Source: Oerskovia paurometabola
GTDB taxonomy: Bacteria > Actinomycetota > Actinomycetes > Actinomycetales > Cellulomonadaceae
DNA length: 64,000 bases
Assembly (NCBI RefSeq): GCF_016907365.1
Contig: NZ_JAFBBV010000001.1
Coordinates: forward strand, 2,728,001 to 2,792,000
Direction: 5' to 3'
The position numbers were made by a program, and so were the translations under genes. The notes under the pieces are model-generated. The model saw only the letters and a list, made by a program, of their open reading frames with translations, was not told the DNA's origin and did no database searches. Each line of letters opens with the position of its first letter. Position 1 is the stretch's first letter. Positions 49,853-58,836 of the stretch are shown here, one piece after another.

Positions 49853-50701
49853 ATGACGATCGACGCGCACCCCGGGAGCATCCGCCTCTGGGGTGCTCCG
49901 TCGTCCCCCGACGAGCCGTGGGTCGAGTACCGGGCCCCCGAGGGCCGTCTCGTCGCGGACCCCTGGAGCCTCGCGACCATCGTGTTCGAGCCCGGGCACG
50001 CCCGCGAGTGGCCGGGCGAGGTGCACCACGAGCACGAGCTCGTGTGGTGCGAGGGCGGTCCGCTCGACGTCGAGACGCAGGGGCGCCGGTGGCTGGTCCC
50101 GCCGACGCTCGGCATCTGGCTGCCCGCCCGCACCCCGCACAAGGTCCGGGCGGATCCCGACGTGACGGTCTACGCCACGTACCTCAACCCCGACCAGGCC
50201 GTCCCCCGGTGGGACAGCGTCGTCGGCGTGCCCGTCACTCCCCTGCTGCGTGAGCTGCTCCTGCACGGCCGCACGGCCGTCATGCCCGACGCGAGCCGCC
50301 ACAACCTCCAGGCCCTCGCGGTCGAGCAGATCGTGCCGCTGCCCGCCGCGAGCATCGAGCTGCGCATGCCGCGCGACGTGGACCTTCGCCACGTCACGGA
50401 ACGCCTGCTCGCGACCCCTGGGGACGGTCGCTCGCTCGACGCCTGGGCTTCGGAGATCGGCACGAGCCCGCGCACGTTCATGCGCCGGTTCGTCGAGGAG
50501 ACGGGGCTGTCGTTCGCGCAGTGGCGCATCCTCGCACGCACGGGCGCGGCACTCGTCCTGCTCGCCGAGGGGCGCCCGGTCCGCGAGGTCGCCCGCGAGG
50601 TCGGGTACTCGAGCCCGAGCACGTTCGTCAGCGTCTTCCGTCGCACCACGGGCATGTCGCCTGCTGCGTACGCACGCCTGCTCGGAGCGCCCGGCCACTG
50701 A
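49853..50701 (+). CDS. AraC-family regulator with cupin domain
   Basis: 282 residues. N-terminal cupin (GEVHHEHELVWCEGGPLDVET, GIWLPARTPHKV) and C-terminal double HTH (SLDAWASEIGTSPRTFMRRFVEETG; PVREVAREVGYSSPSTFVSVFRRTTGMSPAAYAR), like NimR-type regulators. Ends in a hairpin. Confidence 0.88.
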   Translation: MTIDAHPGSIRLWGAPSSPDEPWVEYRAPEGRLVADPWSLATIVFEPGHAREWPGEVHHEHELVWCEGGPLDVETQGRRWLVPPTLGIWLPARTPHKVRADPDVTVYATYLNPDQAVPRWDSVVGVPVTPLLRELLLHGRTAVMPDASRHNLQALAVEQIVPLPAASIELRMPRDVDLRHVTERLLATPGDGRSLDAWASEIGTSPRTFMRRFVEETGLSFAQWRILARTGAALVLLAEGRPVREVAREVGYSSPSTFVSVFRRTTGMSPAAYARLLGAPGH

Positions 50702-50722
50702 CCGGTGGCGGGAAACCGGTCA
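50699..50722 (+). terminator. terminator overlapping the AraC stop
   Basis: TGACCGGT (50699-50706) pairs with ACCGGTCA (50715-50722), starting at the stop codon itself. Confidence 0.5.
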
Positions 50723-50748
50723 TCGCTGGCAGGATTTCTCGATCCCGC

Positions 50749-50797
50749 CCGGGTTAGCCTCACCTTCGTCGAGCCAACTAAGGCTAGGCTCATCTAA
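50749..50797. promoter_or_regulatory. two DtxR/IdeR-type iron boxes
   Basis: TAAGGCTAGGCTCATCTAA at 50779-50797 fits the consensus TTAGGTTAGSCTMACCTAA at 16 of 19 positions. A weaker box at 50749-50767 fits 14 of 19. Centres are 30 bp apart. They lie 50-98 bp upstream of a siderophore-type binding lipoprotein gene, so iron repression of that gene is likely. Confidence 0.75.
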
Positions 50798-50846
50798 CTA
50801 GCGGGCGTCGAGTCGCACTGCGAGACGCCTGACGGAGGACCCTTTC

Positions 50847-51905
50847 ATGACCCCGACCACCACCCGCCGTCGCACCGCTCCCCGGCGCCGTCTCCTGGGC
50901 GCCGTCGCTGCGCTCACGACCCTGGCCGCGCTCGCGGCCTGCTCGACGGGAGGGACCGACGGCTCGACGCCGGCCCCCGCGGGCGGAGCCGGCGTCGCCG
51001 CCACGCACCTCGCCGAGGCCGACGCGTTCCCGGTCGAGATCGAGCACACGTACGGCTCGACGACGATCGAGGCCGAGCCGCAGCGCGTCGTGACGATCGG
51101 CTGGAGCAGCCAGGACGCGGTCGTCGCGTTCGGCAAGGTTCCCGTGGGCATCGAGAGGTTCACCGGCCCCGGCATCGAGGACGACATCCTGCCGTGGCTC
51201 ACCGAGACCTTCGAGGGCGCCACACCCGAGCTGCTCACGAGCAACCCCGACGTCCCGTTCGAGCAGATCGCTGCGCTGCGGCCCGACGTGATCATCGCGG
51301 TCTACTCGGGGATCACGGACACGGCCTACGAGCGCCTCTCCGAGATCGCCCCGACCGTCGCGTTCCCGGGCTCCGCCTGGGAGACGTCGTGGCAGGACCA
51401 GACCACGATGATCGGGGCGGCACTGGGGCAGCCGGCCAAGGCCGACGAGCTCGTCGAGGGCGTCGGGAGCAAGGTCGCCGAGACGGCCGCGGCCCACCCC
51501 GAGCTCCAGGGCAAGACCATCACGTACGCGATGAACGGCGAGGGCGGCCTCATCGTCTTCTGCCCCTCGGACCCGCGCATCGAGCTGCTGACGCAGATCG
51601 GGCTCGCACCGTCCCCCGGCACCCTCACCGTCTGCGGCGCCGAGGACGCGTCGTCGGTCTCGGTCAGCTCGGAGCTCATCCCCACTCTCGACGCCGACGC
51701 GTTCATCCTCATCGACGTCGACGAGACGGTCTACGACACCCTCCTGGGCAACCCGCTGTTCGCGGCGCTGCCCTCGGTCGTCGACGACCGCGTGATCCGG
51801 GTCGTCGGCATGGACTACGCCATGGCGACCTCTGCGCCGACCGTCCTGAGCATCCCCTACGCGCTCGACGAGTTCGTCGCCCAGCTCACGACCACCCTCG
51901 GCTGA
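50847..51905 (+). CDS. iron-siderophore ABC transporter substrate-binding lipoprotein
   Basis: 352 residues. Signal peptide with an RRR n-region and lipobox LAAC (Cys at about 32). FecB/FepB-type fold: PQRVVTIGWSSQDAVVAFGKVPVG, then ALRPDVIIAVYSGITDTAYERLSEIAPTVAF. Surface-bound receptor that hands ferric siderophore to a permease. No permease or ATPase gene is adjacent, so it is an orphan receptor here. Iron boxes upstream. Confidence 0.9.
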   Translation: MTPTTTRRRTAPRRRLLGAVAALTTLAALAACSTGGTDGSTPAPAGGAGVAATHLAEADAFPVEIEHTYGSTTIEAEPQRVVTIGWSSQDAVVAFGKVPVGIERFTGPGIEDDILPWLTETFEGATPELLTSNPDVPFEQIAALRPDVIIAVYSGITDTAYERLSEIAPTVAFPGSAWETSWQDQTTMIGAALGQPAKADELVEGVGSKVAETAAAHPELQGKTITYAMNGEGGLIVFCPSDPRIELLTQIGLAPSPGTLTVCGAEDASSVSVSSELIPTLDADAFILIDVDETVYDTLLGNPLFAALPSVVDDRVIRVVGMDYAMATSAPTVLSIPYALDEFVAQLTTTLG

Positions 51906-51942
51906 GCAGCCCACCGACAACCACGAACGCCCACGAGCACCC

Positions 51943-51991
51943 ACGAGCACGGCGACGGCCCGACCCCACCCGGGGCCGGGCCGTCCTCGTG
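51943..51991. terminator. bidirectional terminator
   Basis: Inner stem GACGGCCCG (51954-51962) with CGGGCCGTC (51977-51985), outer CACGAG (51943-51948) with CTCGTG (51986-51991). Lies between converging genes. Confidence 0.75.
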
Positions 51992-51998
51992 CAGCAGG

Positions 51999-53264
51999 TC
52001 AGCGCGGGCCCGAGACCCACCGCTCGTGGAGCTGGTACGCGCTCACGTCGGTGAGCGACGCGACCTGGTCGACGACCACCCGGAGGCGAGCGGCGTCGTC
52101 GGGCGCCTCGACCCAGTCCGCCGCGAACGGCGCCTCGAGCGCGTCCGGAGCCTTGTCGATGAAGACTCCGACGAGGTCCGCCAGGACCTGCCGCTGCTGG
52201 TGGTGCAGCGGCTCCTGCTCGCGCGGGGCCATGACGTACGCGACCGCCATGCCCTTGAGCGCGAGGATCTCCGCGGACGTCGTCTCCGGGACGACGAGCC
52301 GGGCCGAGTAGCGCGTGAGCGGACCGTCTCCGTACTCCTCGCGCGTCGCGGTCTGCGCCGACCCGCTGAAGCGCCCGATGAGCTGGCTCGTGGAGTCCTT
52401 GAGGGCCGCGAGCGCCCGGCGGGACCCGTCGAACCCGCGCATCAGGTGGCCGGTCGCCTCGAGCCGGGAGATCGCCGCGTCGAGCTCGTCCGCGGTGTAC
52501 GCGTCGCCGTACCAGGCGCGGACCGCGGCCACGACGCGCGCCCGCTCGTCGGGGTCCGCGAGGACGGCGAGGTCGAGCTTGCCGCCCACGATCGCGTCCT
52601 CGACGTCGTGCACCGAGTAGGAGATGTCATCGGCCAGGTCCATGACCTGGGCCTCCATGCACTTGACGTGCTCGGGGGCCCCCTCGCGCAACCACGTGTA
52701 GACGGGCACGTCGTCGGGGTAGACGCCGAACTTGTGCGTCGTGGTCCCGTCCGCGCGCAGCGGCCCCTCGCCCCGGCGCCACGGGTACTTGACGCTCGCG
52801 TCGAGGCTCGCGCGGGTCAGGTTGAGGCCCACCGGGGTACCGTCCGCGGCGAAGACCTTGGGCTCGAGGCGCGTCAGGAGCCGCAACGTCTGGGCGTTGC
52901 CCTCGAAGCCGCCGTGGTCCGCCATGATCTCCGCGAGCGCCCGCTCGCCGTTGTGCCCGAACGGCGGATGGCCCAGGTCATGGGCGAGGCACGCGGTGTC
53001 GACGACGTCCGGGTCGCACCCGAGCGCGCGCCCCATCTCCCGGCCCACCTGCGCGACCTCGAGGCTGTGCGTCAGGCGCGTGCGCACGAAGTCGTCGGAG
53101 CCCGGGCCCAGGACCTGGGTCTTGGCACCGAGCCGACGCAGCGCCGAGGAGTGGACCACGCGCGCACGGTCCCGTTCGAAGGGCGTGCGGGCCTTGCTCT
53201 TGGGCGGCTCGGGGACCCAGCGCTCGACGTCGTCAGCCGAGTATCCGAGGGCGCTTCCTGGCAT
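51999..53264 (-). CDS. dgt: deoxyguanosinetriphosphate triphosphohydrolase-like protein
   Basis: 421 residues from ATG 53264 (GTG 53285 also possible). HD-domain phosphohydrolase: RTRLTHSLEVAQ, then AHDLGHPPFGHNGE with the catalytic His-Asp, and a later DLADDISYSVHDVED helix. It hydrolyses dNTPs to nucleoside and triphosphate. Length fits the actinobacterial family. Confidence 0.93.
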   Translation of the reverse strand: MPGSALGYSADDVERWVPEPPKSKARTPFERDRARVVHSSALRRLGAKTQVLGPGSDDFVRTRLTHSLEVAQVGREMGRALGCDPDVVDTACLAHDLGHPPFGHNGERALAEIMADHGGFEGNAQTLRLLTRLEPKVFAADGTPVGLNLTRASLDASVKYPWRRGEGPLRADGTTTHKFGVYPDDVPVYTWLREGAPEHVKCMEAQVMDLADDISYSVHDVEDAIVGGKLDLAVLADPDERARVVAAVRAWYGDAYTADELDAAISRLEATGHLMRGFDGSRRALAALKDSTSQLIGRFSGSAQTATREEYGDGPLTRYSARLVVPETTSAEILALKGMAVAYVMAPREQEPLHHQQRQVLADLVGVFIDKAPDALEAPFAADWVEAPDDAARLRVVVDQVASLTDVSAYQLHERWVSGPR

Positions 53265-53348
53265 CGTGTGGGGCACGGGTCCCACCCTATCGACGCGGCG
53301 GGTCGCCGTGGTGCTCGTCCCCAGGGCTCCGTCGCGGGCCGCGGCGGC

Positions 53349-54107
53349 TCAGGCCTCCTCGGCCCGCGCCTGGAGCCCCCGGTAGACGCCCGTGCGCAGC
53401 TCGACCTCCCAGACGTCGGCCGTCGGCATGCCGAGCAGGTGGGCGACCTCGATCTCGGCCTCGACGTCGTACGGCACGCGCACGAGCTGGAGCCCGAAGG
53501 GCCCTGGCGCCTCGTCGTCCAGGCGCCCCTCGAGGATCGCGTAGCACGGCACGGGCTCGTCGAGCGGGTTGCCCACGCTGCCCACGTTGAACAGCGTGCG
53601 CCCGTCGCGCACCTCGACGTACGCGTCGTGGACGTCGCCGTAGCCGACCATGGTGGGCTCCGGCCCCGGACCCGTGAGGTCGGTCGCGCGGAACATCGCG
53701 TCGAACTCCTCGTCGCTGTGGTGGAAGTGCACGCGTGTGTGCACGCTGCCCGCGGGGGCGTGGAACAGGCGGATCCGGCGACCGCTCAGGAGCACGTCGT
53801 GGCTGAGGGGCAGGGCCGCGAGCCACGCGAGCTGGTCGGGTCGCAGCTCGCCGTGCCACCAGCGCATCTCGGCCGGTGCGTCGGGCGGCGTGACGGGCAG
53901 GAAGTCGTCCCAGTTGCCCCGCACGTTCACGGCGCACGCCTCACGACAACGGTCCACGACGGCGCTGCCCCGCAGCCCCTTGCCGACGTAGTCGCCGAGG
54001 TTGACGACGTGCGTGATGCCGCGCGCGGCGATGTCCGCGAGGACGGCCTCGAGGGCCGTGAGGTTGCCGTGGACGTCGGACACGACGGCGATCCGGTCGA
54101 GGGTCAT
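53349..54107 (-). CDS. metallophosphoesterase
   Basis: 252 residues. Calcineurin-like motifs: VVSDVHGN (D and H), NLGDYVGKG, RGNWD and GSVGNP. The usual GHTH is replaced by GYGDVHDAY. Likely a phosphodiesterase of the YfcE/ApaH-like kind; substrate unknown. Confidence 0.88.
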   Translation of the reverse strand: MTLDRIAVVSDVHGNLTALEAVLADIAARGITHVVNLGDYVGKGLRGSAVVDRCREACAVNVRGNWDDFLPVTPPDAPAEMRWWHGELRPDQLAWLAALPLSHDVLLSGRRIRLFHAPAGSVHTRVHFHHSDEEFDAMFRATDLTGPGPEPTMVGYGDVHDAYVEVRDGRTLFNVGSVGNPLDEPVPCYAILEGRLDDEAPGPFGLQLVRVPYDVEAEIEVAHLLGMPTADVWEVELRTGVYRGLQARAEEA

Positions 54108-54138
54108 GCGGGGATCCTGCCACGGCGACGATCTTGCC

Positions 54139-54194
54139 GAGAAGTGAGCAGATGCCCCTGGCCACAGCGGCTCAGGGGCATCTGCTCACTTCTC
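54139..54194. terminator. long perfect hairpin after the GH13 gene
   Basis: 22-bp perfect stem (54139-54160 with 54173-54194) and a 12-base loop. It would end the minus-strand glucan operon. Its length and less GC-rich arms are unusual, so it could also be a dispersed repeat. Confidence 0.75.
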
Positions 54195-54221
54195 GTCACG
54201 GGGCCCAGCACACGAGCAGGC

Positions 54222-56114
54222 TCAGGCGAGCCGCCACACCCCGACGCCCGGGCCGTCGCCGGCCACGTCGAGGCCCGCGGCCGAGACGTCGAGACCCAGG
54301 TCGCCGTGCAGCCGCTCGGCGTCGGCGCCCGCGAGCAGGTGCCGCGGCAGGCGCGCCCCGCCCCACGTGTCCCGCGCCACGACGACGAGCACGCGCTCGT
54401 CGAGCGTCTCGCGCAGGTACGCCACGGCGTCGTCGTCGACCACGAGCCAGCGCAGCCCGCCCTCGCGCAGCGCCCGGCTCCCCCGGCGCAGCGCGACGAG
54501 CCGCCGGTAGACCTCGAACGTGTCGCCGTCCCAGCGGTCCGGGCGGTCCCACGGCATGGGCACGCGCGCGTGCTCGCCGTTGATCCCCGTGAGACCCACC
54601 TCGTCGCCCGCGAACATCACGGGCGTGCCGGGGTAGGTCAGCAGGAGCGTCGCGGCGACCTCGACCATCGCGGCCGAGCCCACGATCGAGCGCAGGCGCG
54701 GGGTGTCGTGCGACCCGAGCATGTTCCACTGGCGGGAGGTGACGGACCACGGCAGCACGGCGTCGAAGTCGCGCATGGTCTCGACCATGCTGCGCCCGCC
54801 CCGTCGCGGTGTCGTCACGGGCAGCCCGAGGAACGGGACGGTCGAGTCGTGCGGCGCGAGCCACGTCCAGATCGGGCGCGTGAACGCCGAGTAGTTCATG
54901 TTGGCGTGCCACCCGTCGCCCGCGAGGTCGAGCGAGGCGTCGTGGAAGTGCTCGCTCACCAGGACCGCGTCGGGGTTGATCGCGGCCATGGTCGCGCGGA
55001 TCCGGCGCGCGATCTCGAGCGTGCGGTCCTCGTCGGCGTAGCGCCCCGTCATGTTCGCGACGTCGATGCGCCACCCGTCGAGGGCAAAGGGCTCCCCCAG
55101 GTAGCGCCCGACGACGGAGCCCGGCCCGTCGATCATCCTCGCCCCGAGCGTGGACGAGCCGTAGTTGAGCTTGGGCAGCGACGCGTGCTCGAGCCAGCCC
55201 ACGTATCCGGGCTCGCCCGGCGTCCAGTAGAACCAGTCGCGTTCGATGCTCGACTCGTCGGCGTGCGCGCGCTCGAACCACTCGTGGCCCGCGCCCGTGT
55301 GGTTGGTCGTCAGGTCGCCGAGGAGCCGCATCCCGCGCGCGTGCACGGCCCGCGAGAGCGACGCGTACGCCTCGTCGCCGCCCAGCAGCGGGTCGACGTG
55401 GTCGAACGTGCTCGCGTCGTAGCGGTGGTTGGACCGTCCCGGGAACACCGGGGTCAGGTAGACCGTCCCGACGCCGAGCGACTGCAGGTGGTCCAGGTGC
55501 TCCTCGATCCCGCGCAGGTCACCGCCGTAGTACTGCGTCCCGACGCCGGGCCCGGCCGCGAGCGGCTCGTCGTCCCAGGCGGCCGGCTGCGCCCAGTCCG
55601 GCACCGGTCGCGAGCCGGCCTCGGCCGAGCGCGCGAACCGGTCCGGGAACACCTGGTAGACCACGCCGTCGCCCATCCACGACGGGGCGGGCGGGTGCAC
55701 GGTCAGGCGGAAGTCCGCGGCGTCGGGCACGTCGCGGTCGAAGACCCCGCGCCCGTTGAGCCACCGGTACCCGCCCGGGACGTCCAGGAAGAACCGGTAG
55801 CTCGTGACCGGGTTGTGCACCAGGACGTCGGCCGCGTACCAGGACTCGTGCTCGTCCTCCCGCTCGAGCCGGGCCTCCGCCAGACGCGGCTCGCCGTCGC
55901 GCACGGTCCGCAGCCACACGGCCCGGACCTGCGCGTCGGCAGCGCCGGGCACCCGTGGCACGCGCACCCGGACCGGGACCACGTCCCCCAGGGCGGGCGT
56001 GCCACCGGGCACGTAGACCTCCGAACCGTCGTGGTGCGCGGTCAGGGCGACCACCTCGCGGGGCGAGGCGGCCCTCCCGGCGGACGTGACGTCGTCGGGC
56101 ACGGTGGTGCTCAC
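54222..56114 (-). CDS. glycoside hydrolase family 13 enzyme (maltodextrin-type)
   Basis: 630 residues, cytosolic (no signal peptide). N-terminal beta domain (30-140), as in neopullulanase or maltogenic enzymes, then the GH13 barrel: DLTTNH (267-272), GWRIDVAN with nucleophile D351, SEHF with acid E388, and GSHDTP (HD at 469-470). Likely cleaves imported maltodextrins. Last gene of the operon, 3 bp from malG-like. Confidence 0.88.
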   Translation of the reverse strand: MSTTVPDDVTSAGRAASPREVVALTAHHDGSEVYVPGGTPALGDVVPVRVRVPRVPGAADAQVRAVWLRTVRDGEPRLAEARLEREDEHESWYAADVLVHNPVTSYRFFLDVPGGYRWLNGRGVFDRDVPDAADFRLTVHPPAPSWMGDGVVYQVFPDRFARSAEAGSRPVPDWAQPAAWDDEPLAAGPGVGTQYYGGDLRGIEEHLDHLQSLGVGTVYLTPVFPGRSNHRYDASTFDHVDPLLGGDEAYASLSRAVHARGMRLLGDLTTNHTGAGHEWFERAHADESSIERDWFYWTPGEPGYVGWLEHASLPKLNYGSSTLGARMIDGPGSVVGRYLGEPFALDGWRIDVANMTGRYADEDRTLEIARRIRATMAAINPDAVLVSEHFHDASLDLAGDGWHANMNYSAFTRPIWTWLAPHDSTVPFLGLPVTTPRRGGRSMVETMRDFDAVLPWSVTSRQWNMLGSHDTPRLRSIVGSAAMVEVAATLLLTYPGTPVMFAGDEVGLTGINGEHARVPMPWDRPDRWDGDTFEVYRRLVALRRGSRALREGGLRWLVVDDDAVAYLRETLDERVLVVVARDTWGGARLPRHLLAGADAERLHGDLGLDVSAAGLDVAGDGPGVGVWRLA

Positions 56115-56117
56115 GGG

Positions 56118-57050
56118 TCAGCCCTTGACCGAGCCGGCCGTCAGACCGCCCACGATGTACTTCTGCAGGTAGAGGAACAGCGCCAGCACCGGGAGCGTCG
56201 AGATGACCGCGCCCGCCGTGAACAGGCCCCAGTTCGCCTCGCGCAGCGACGAGACCCACCCGTACAGGCCGACCGCGAGCGTCCAGTTGGCCTCCGAGGT
56301 CAGGACGATGCGGGCGATCATGAACTCGCCGTACGTGCTGATGAAGGACAGCAGCGCCACGACGGCCAGGATCGGCGCCACGAGGCGCAGGATGATCGTC
56401 CAGTAGATCTGGGCGTGCGTCGCACCGTCGAGCTTCGCGGCCTCGTCGAGCTCGCGCGGGACCGTGTTGAAGAACCCGTACATGAGGAACGTGTTCACGC
56501 CCAGCGCGCCGCCGAGGTACACGCAGATCAGCGCCAGCTTGCTGTCCAGGCCGAGGGCCGGGACCACGTCACCGAGGCTCAGGAGCAGCAGGAAGATCGC
56601 GATGAACGCGAGCATCTGCGGGAACATCTGGATGATCAGCAGCGACGTCAGGCCGGTGCGGCGCCCCGTGAAGCGGAACCGCGAGAACGCGTACGCCGCG
56701 GCGGCGCCCATGAGCACCGTGCCGACCGACGTCGCGACCGCGATCACGAGCGTGTTGAGCATCCACGTCCAGAACAGCGAGTCGCCGAGCTCCGCGTAGT
56801 TCACCGAGCTCACGTCGGCGAAGAGCGAGTTGGAGCCCGTGAGGGTGCCGTTCTCCGACAGCGACGCCGACAGGACGTAGACCAGCGGGAACGCGGAGAA
56901 CACGACCGCGACGACGCCCACGAGGTGACGCCAGCCGAGCTCGCTGAACCAGCGGCCGGGCTTCATGCGCGTACGGCCCTCGGGACCGGACGCACCGCCC
57001 GAGGACGAGCCCGCCGAGCCGACGGGAGCGGAGACAGAGGTGGTCGCCAT
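56118..57050 (-). CDS. ABC sugar permease, MalG-like
   Basis: 310 residues with six helices. The EAA loop is ELDEAAKLDGATHAQIYWTIILRLVAPIL. A glycine/serine-rich leader of about 40 residues precedes the first helix. One base separates it from the upstream permease gene's stop. Pairs with the MalF-like permease in the maltodextrin importer. Confidence 0.93.
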   Translation of the reverse strand: MATTSVSAPVGSAGSSSGGASGPEGRTRMKPGRWFSELGWRHLVGVVAVVFSAFPLVYVLSASLSENGTLTGSNSLFADVSSVNYAELGDSLFWTWMLNTLVIAVATSVGTVLMGAAAAYAFSRFRFTGRRTGLTSLLIIQMFPQMLAFIAIFLLLLSLGDVVPALGLDSKLALICVYLGGALGVNTFLMYGFFNTVPRELDEAAKLDGATHAQIYWTIILRLVAPILAVVALLSFISTYGEFMIARIVLTSEANWTLAVGLYGWVSSLREANWGLFTAGAVISTLPVLALFLYLQKYIVGGLTAGSVKG

Positions 57051-57051
57051 G

Positions 57052-58704
57052 TCAGTTGATCTCCTCGAACTTGCGGGTGCTCCGGAAGGCCAGGGCAGAG
57101 ATGGTGCCGACGATCACGAAGATGACGATCGACAGCGCGCTCGCGAGCCCGAAGTTCTTCGGAGCCGACCCGTCGACCCCGGAGATCTGGTAGACCATCG
57201 AGATCAGGATGTCGGTGTGCCCCAGCGGGACCGAGGCGTCCCCGAACCGTGGACCGCCCCCGGTGAGCATGTAGATGAGCGTGAAGTTGTTGAAGTTGAA
57301 CGCGAACGACGAGATCAGCAGCGGCGCCGTGGAGATGAGCAGCAGCGGCAGCGTGACCGAGCGCCAGGTCCGCCAGCGGCCCGCGCCGTCGATCTTCGCG
57401 GCCTCCATGACGTCCGACGGCAGCGACTGCAGCGCGCCCGTGCAGATCAGGAACATGTAGGGGAAGCCGAGCCAGAGGTTCACGAAGAGCACCGAGAGCT
57501 TCGCGAGCACCGGGTCGGTGAGCCACGGGATCTCCGCTCCCCCGAGCAGGACCTCGTTGATGAAGCCGAACCGCGTGTTGAGCAGACCCGACCACAGCAG
57601 CGCCGCGAGGAAGCCCGGGATCGCGTACGGCAGGATCATGAGCACGCGGTAGATCTTGCGACCGCGCATGCGCACGTCGTTGAACGTGATCGCGAGGAAC
57701 AGTCCCAGCAGGAACGTGGTCGCCACGGACCCGATCGCGAAGACGAACGTCCACGCGAGGATCTTGACGAAGGGCTGCGCGTAGCGCCCGTCGGAGAAGG
57801 CGGTGACGAAGTTGTCGAACCCGACCGCCACGCGCCAGCCGACGGCGAGCGTCGTGCCGTCCGCGGCCTCGAACTGGCCGTCGTCGTTGGGGGTGTAGAC
57901 CGTGCCGGTCGTCGTGTCCGTCATGGTGTCGCTCGCGTCGTCGTACTCGAGCGTCGACGTGTAGACGAACCCGGTCATCGCGTCCGGGGTACGGATCGAC
58001 CCGTCCTCCGGGTCGTCGGACACGGGCACGCGGAGGTTCGTGACCTCCTCCTGGCGCTGGAGCACCTGGCCACGCTCGAGGACCGTGTACCCGGGGACCT
58101 CGGTCGCGCGGCCGGCCTCGACCGTCGCGTCCTCGACCACGGTCAGGGGCTGCTCGGCCGAGCCGACCTCGACGTCTCCGTCAGGGGTGACGATCGCGAA
58201 GGCGAGCGTGCCGCCGTCCTCGACGACCGTGAGCGGGGCCGACTCGGAGCCCTCGACGCGGCGCTCGTTCTGGACGAGCAGGGCCTCGATGGCCTGCTCC
58301 TTGGTCGAGTTGTGCCCCGTGCCGTAGTTGGTGAAGGCGATGTAGCCCGTGTAGGCCACCACGAAGATCTGATAGGCCAGCAGGAAGATCAGGCCCGGCA
58401 GGATGTACTTGAGCGGCAGCGCGCGCTTGGAGAAGTAGACCCAGTTGGCCGCGATCAGCATGGCCGCCGACGCGGCGAGGATGCCGTACGACTCGGCCGT
58501 CCACGCGGACCAGACCACGTACACGCCCAGCGCGTCGATGACGGCCATGAGGGCGAGCTTGGCGAAGAACCCGGGGCTGTAGTTCCGGGCGTGCGACCCG
58601 TCGCGGTCCCGGCGCGGGCGTGACCGGCGGGGCCCCTCGGGCGGCCCGGAGTCCTCCGGAGCGCCGACGGCGGTGTCGGTGGGCGTGATCTGTGGGGCGG
58701 ACAT
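57052..58704 (-). CDS. ABC sugar permease, MalF-like
   Basis: 550 residues from ATG 58704 (GGAGG upstream; the frame opens at 58728). Two or three N-terminal helices, a large extracytoplasmic insert of about 180 residues (after GYIAFTNYGTG), then the permease core with EAA loop EAAKIDGAGRWRTWRSVTLP. The insert corresponds to the MalF P2 loop that contacts the binding protein. Confidence 0.92.
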   Translation of the reverse strand: MSAPQITPTDTAVGAPEDSGPPEGPRRSRPRRDRDGSHARNYSPGFFAKLALMAVIDALGVYVVWSAWTAESYGILAASAAMLIAANWVYFSKRALPLKYILPGLIFLLAYQIFVVAYTGYIAFTNYGTGHNSTKEQAIEALLVQNERRVEGSESAPLTVVEDGGTLAFAIVTPDGDVEVGSAEQPLTVVEDATVEAGRATEVPGYTVLERGQVLQRQEEVTNLRVPVSDDPEDGSIRTPDAMTGFVYTSTLEYDDASDTMTDTTTGTVYTPNDDGQFEAADGTTLAVGWRVAVGFDNFVTAFSDGRYAQPFVKILAWTFVFAIGSVATTFLLGLFLAITFNDVRMRGRKIYRVLMILPYAIPGFLAALLWSGLLNTRFGFINEVLLGGAEIPWLTDPVLAKLSVLFVNLWLGFPYMFLICTGALQSLPSDVMEAAKIDGAGRWRTWRSVTLPLLLISTAPLLISSFAFNFNNFTLIYMLTGGGPRFGDASVPLGHTDILISMVYQISGVDGSAPKNFGLASALSIVIFVIVGTISALAFRSTRKFEEIN

Positions 58705-58792
58705 CGAGCCTCCGTAGTCGTGCGACACGGGTACCGGCCCGCGTCATGGGGCTGGCGCAGCGCCGCTCGTGCGGGCTGCGCCGACGACCCGC

Positions 58793-58822
58793 GGCCGTGG
58801 CGCCCGTCGGGGCGCCACGGCC
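58793..58822 (-). promoter_or_regulatory. intercistronic hairpin malE-malF
   Basis: Perfect 12-bp stem (58793-58804 with 58811-58822) and a 6-base loop between the binding-protein stop and the MalF-like gene. Without a T-run. It probably attenuates or stabilises mRNA so that more binding protein than permease is made. Confidence 0.65.
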
Positions 58823-58836
58823 AGGGTGTCAGGTGA

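Noticed and set aside
52026..57059. 1677-codon open frame on the plus strand
   Set aside because: It is antisense to dgt, the phosphoesterase, GH13 and malG-like genes. Its His/Arg/Asp/Val-rich composition is the usual mirror of GC-rich codons.
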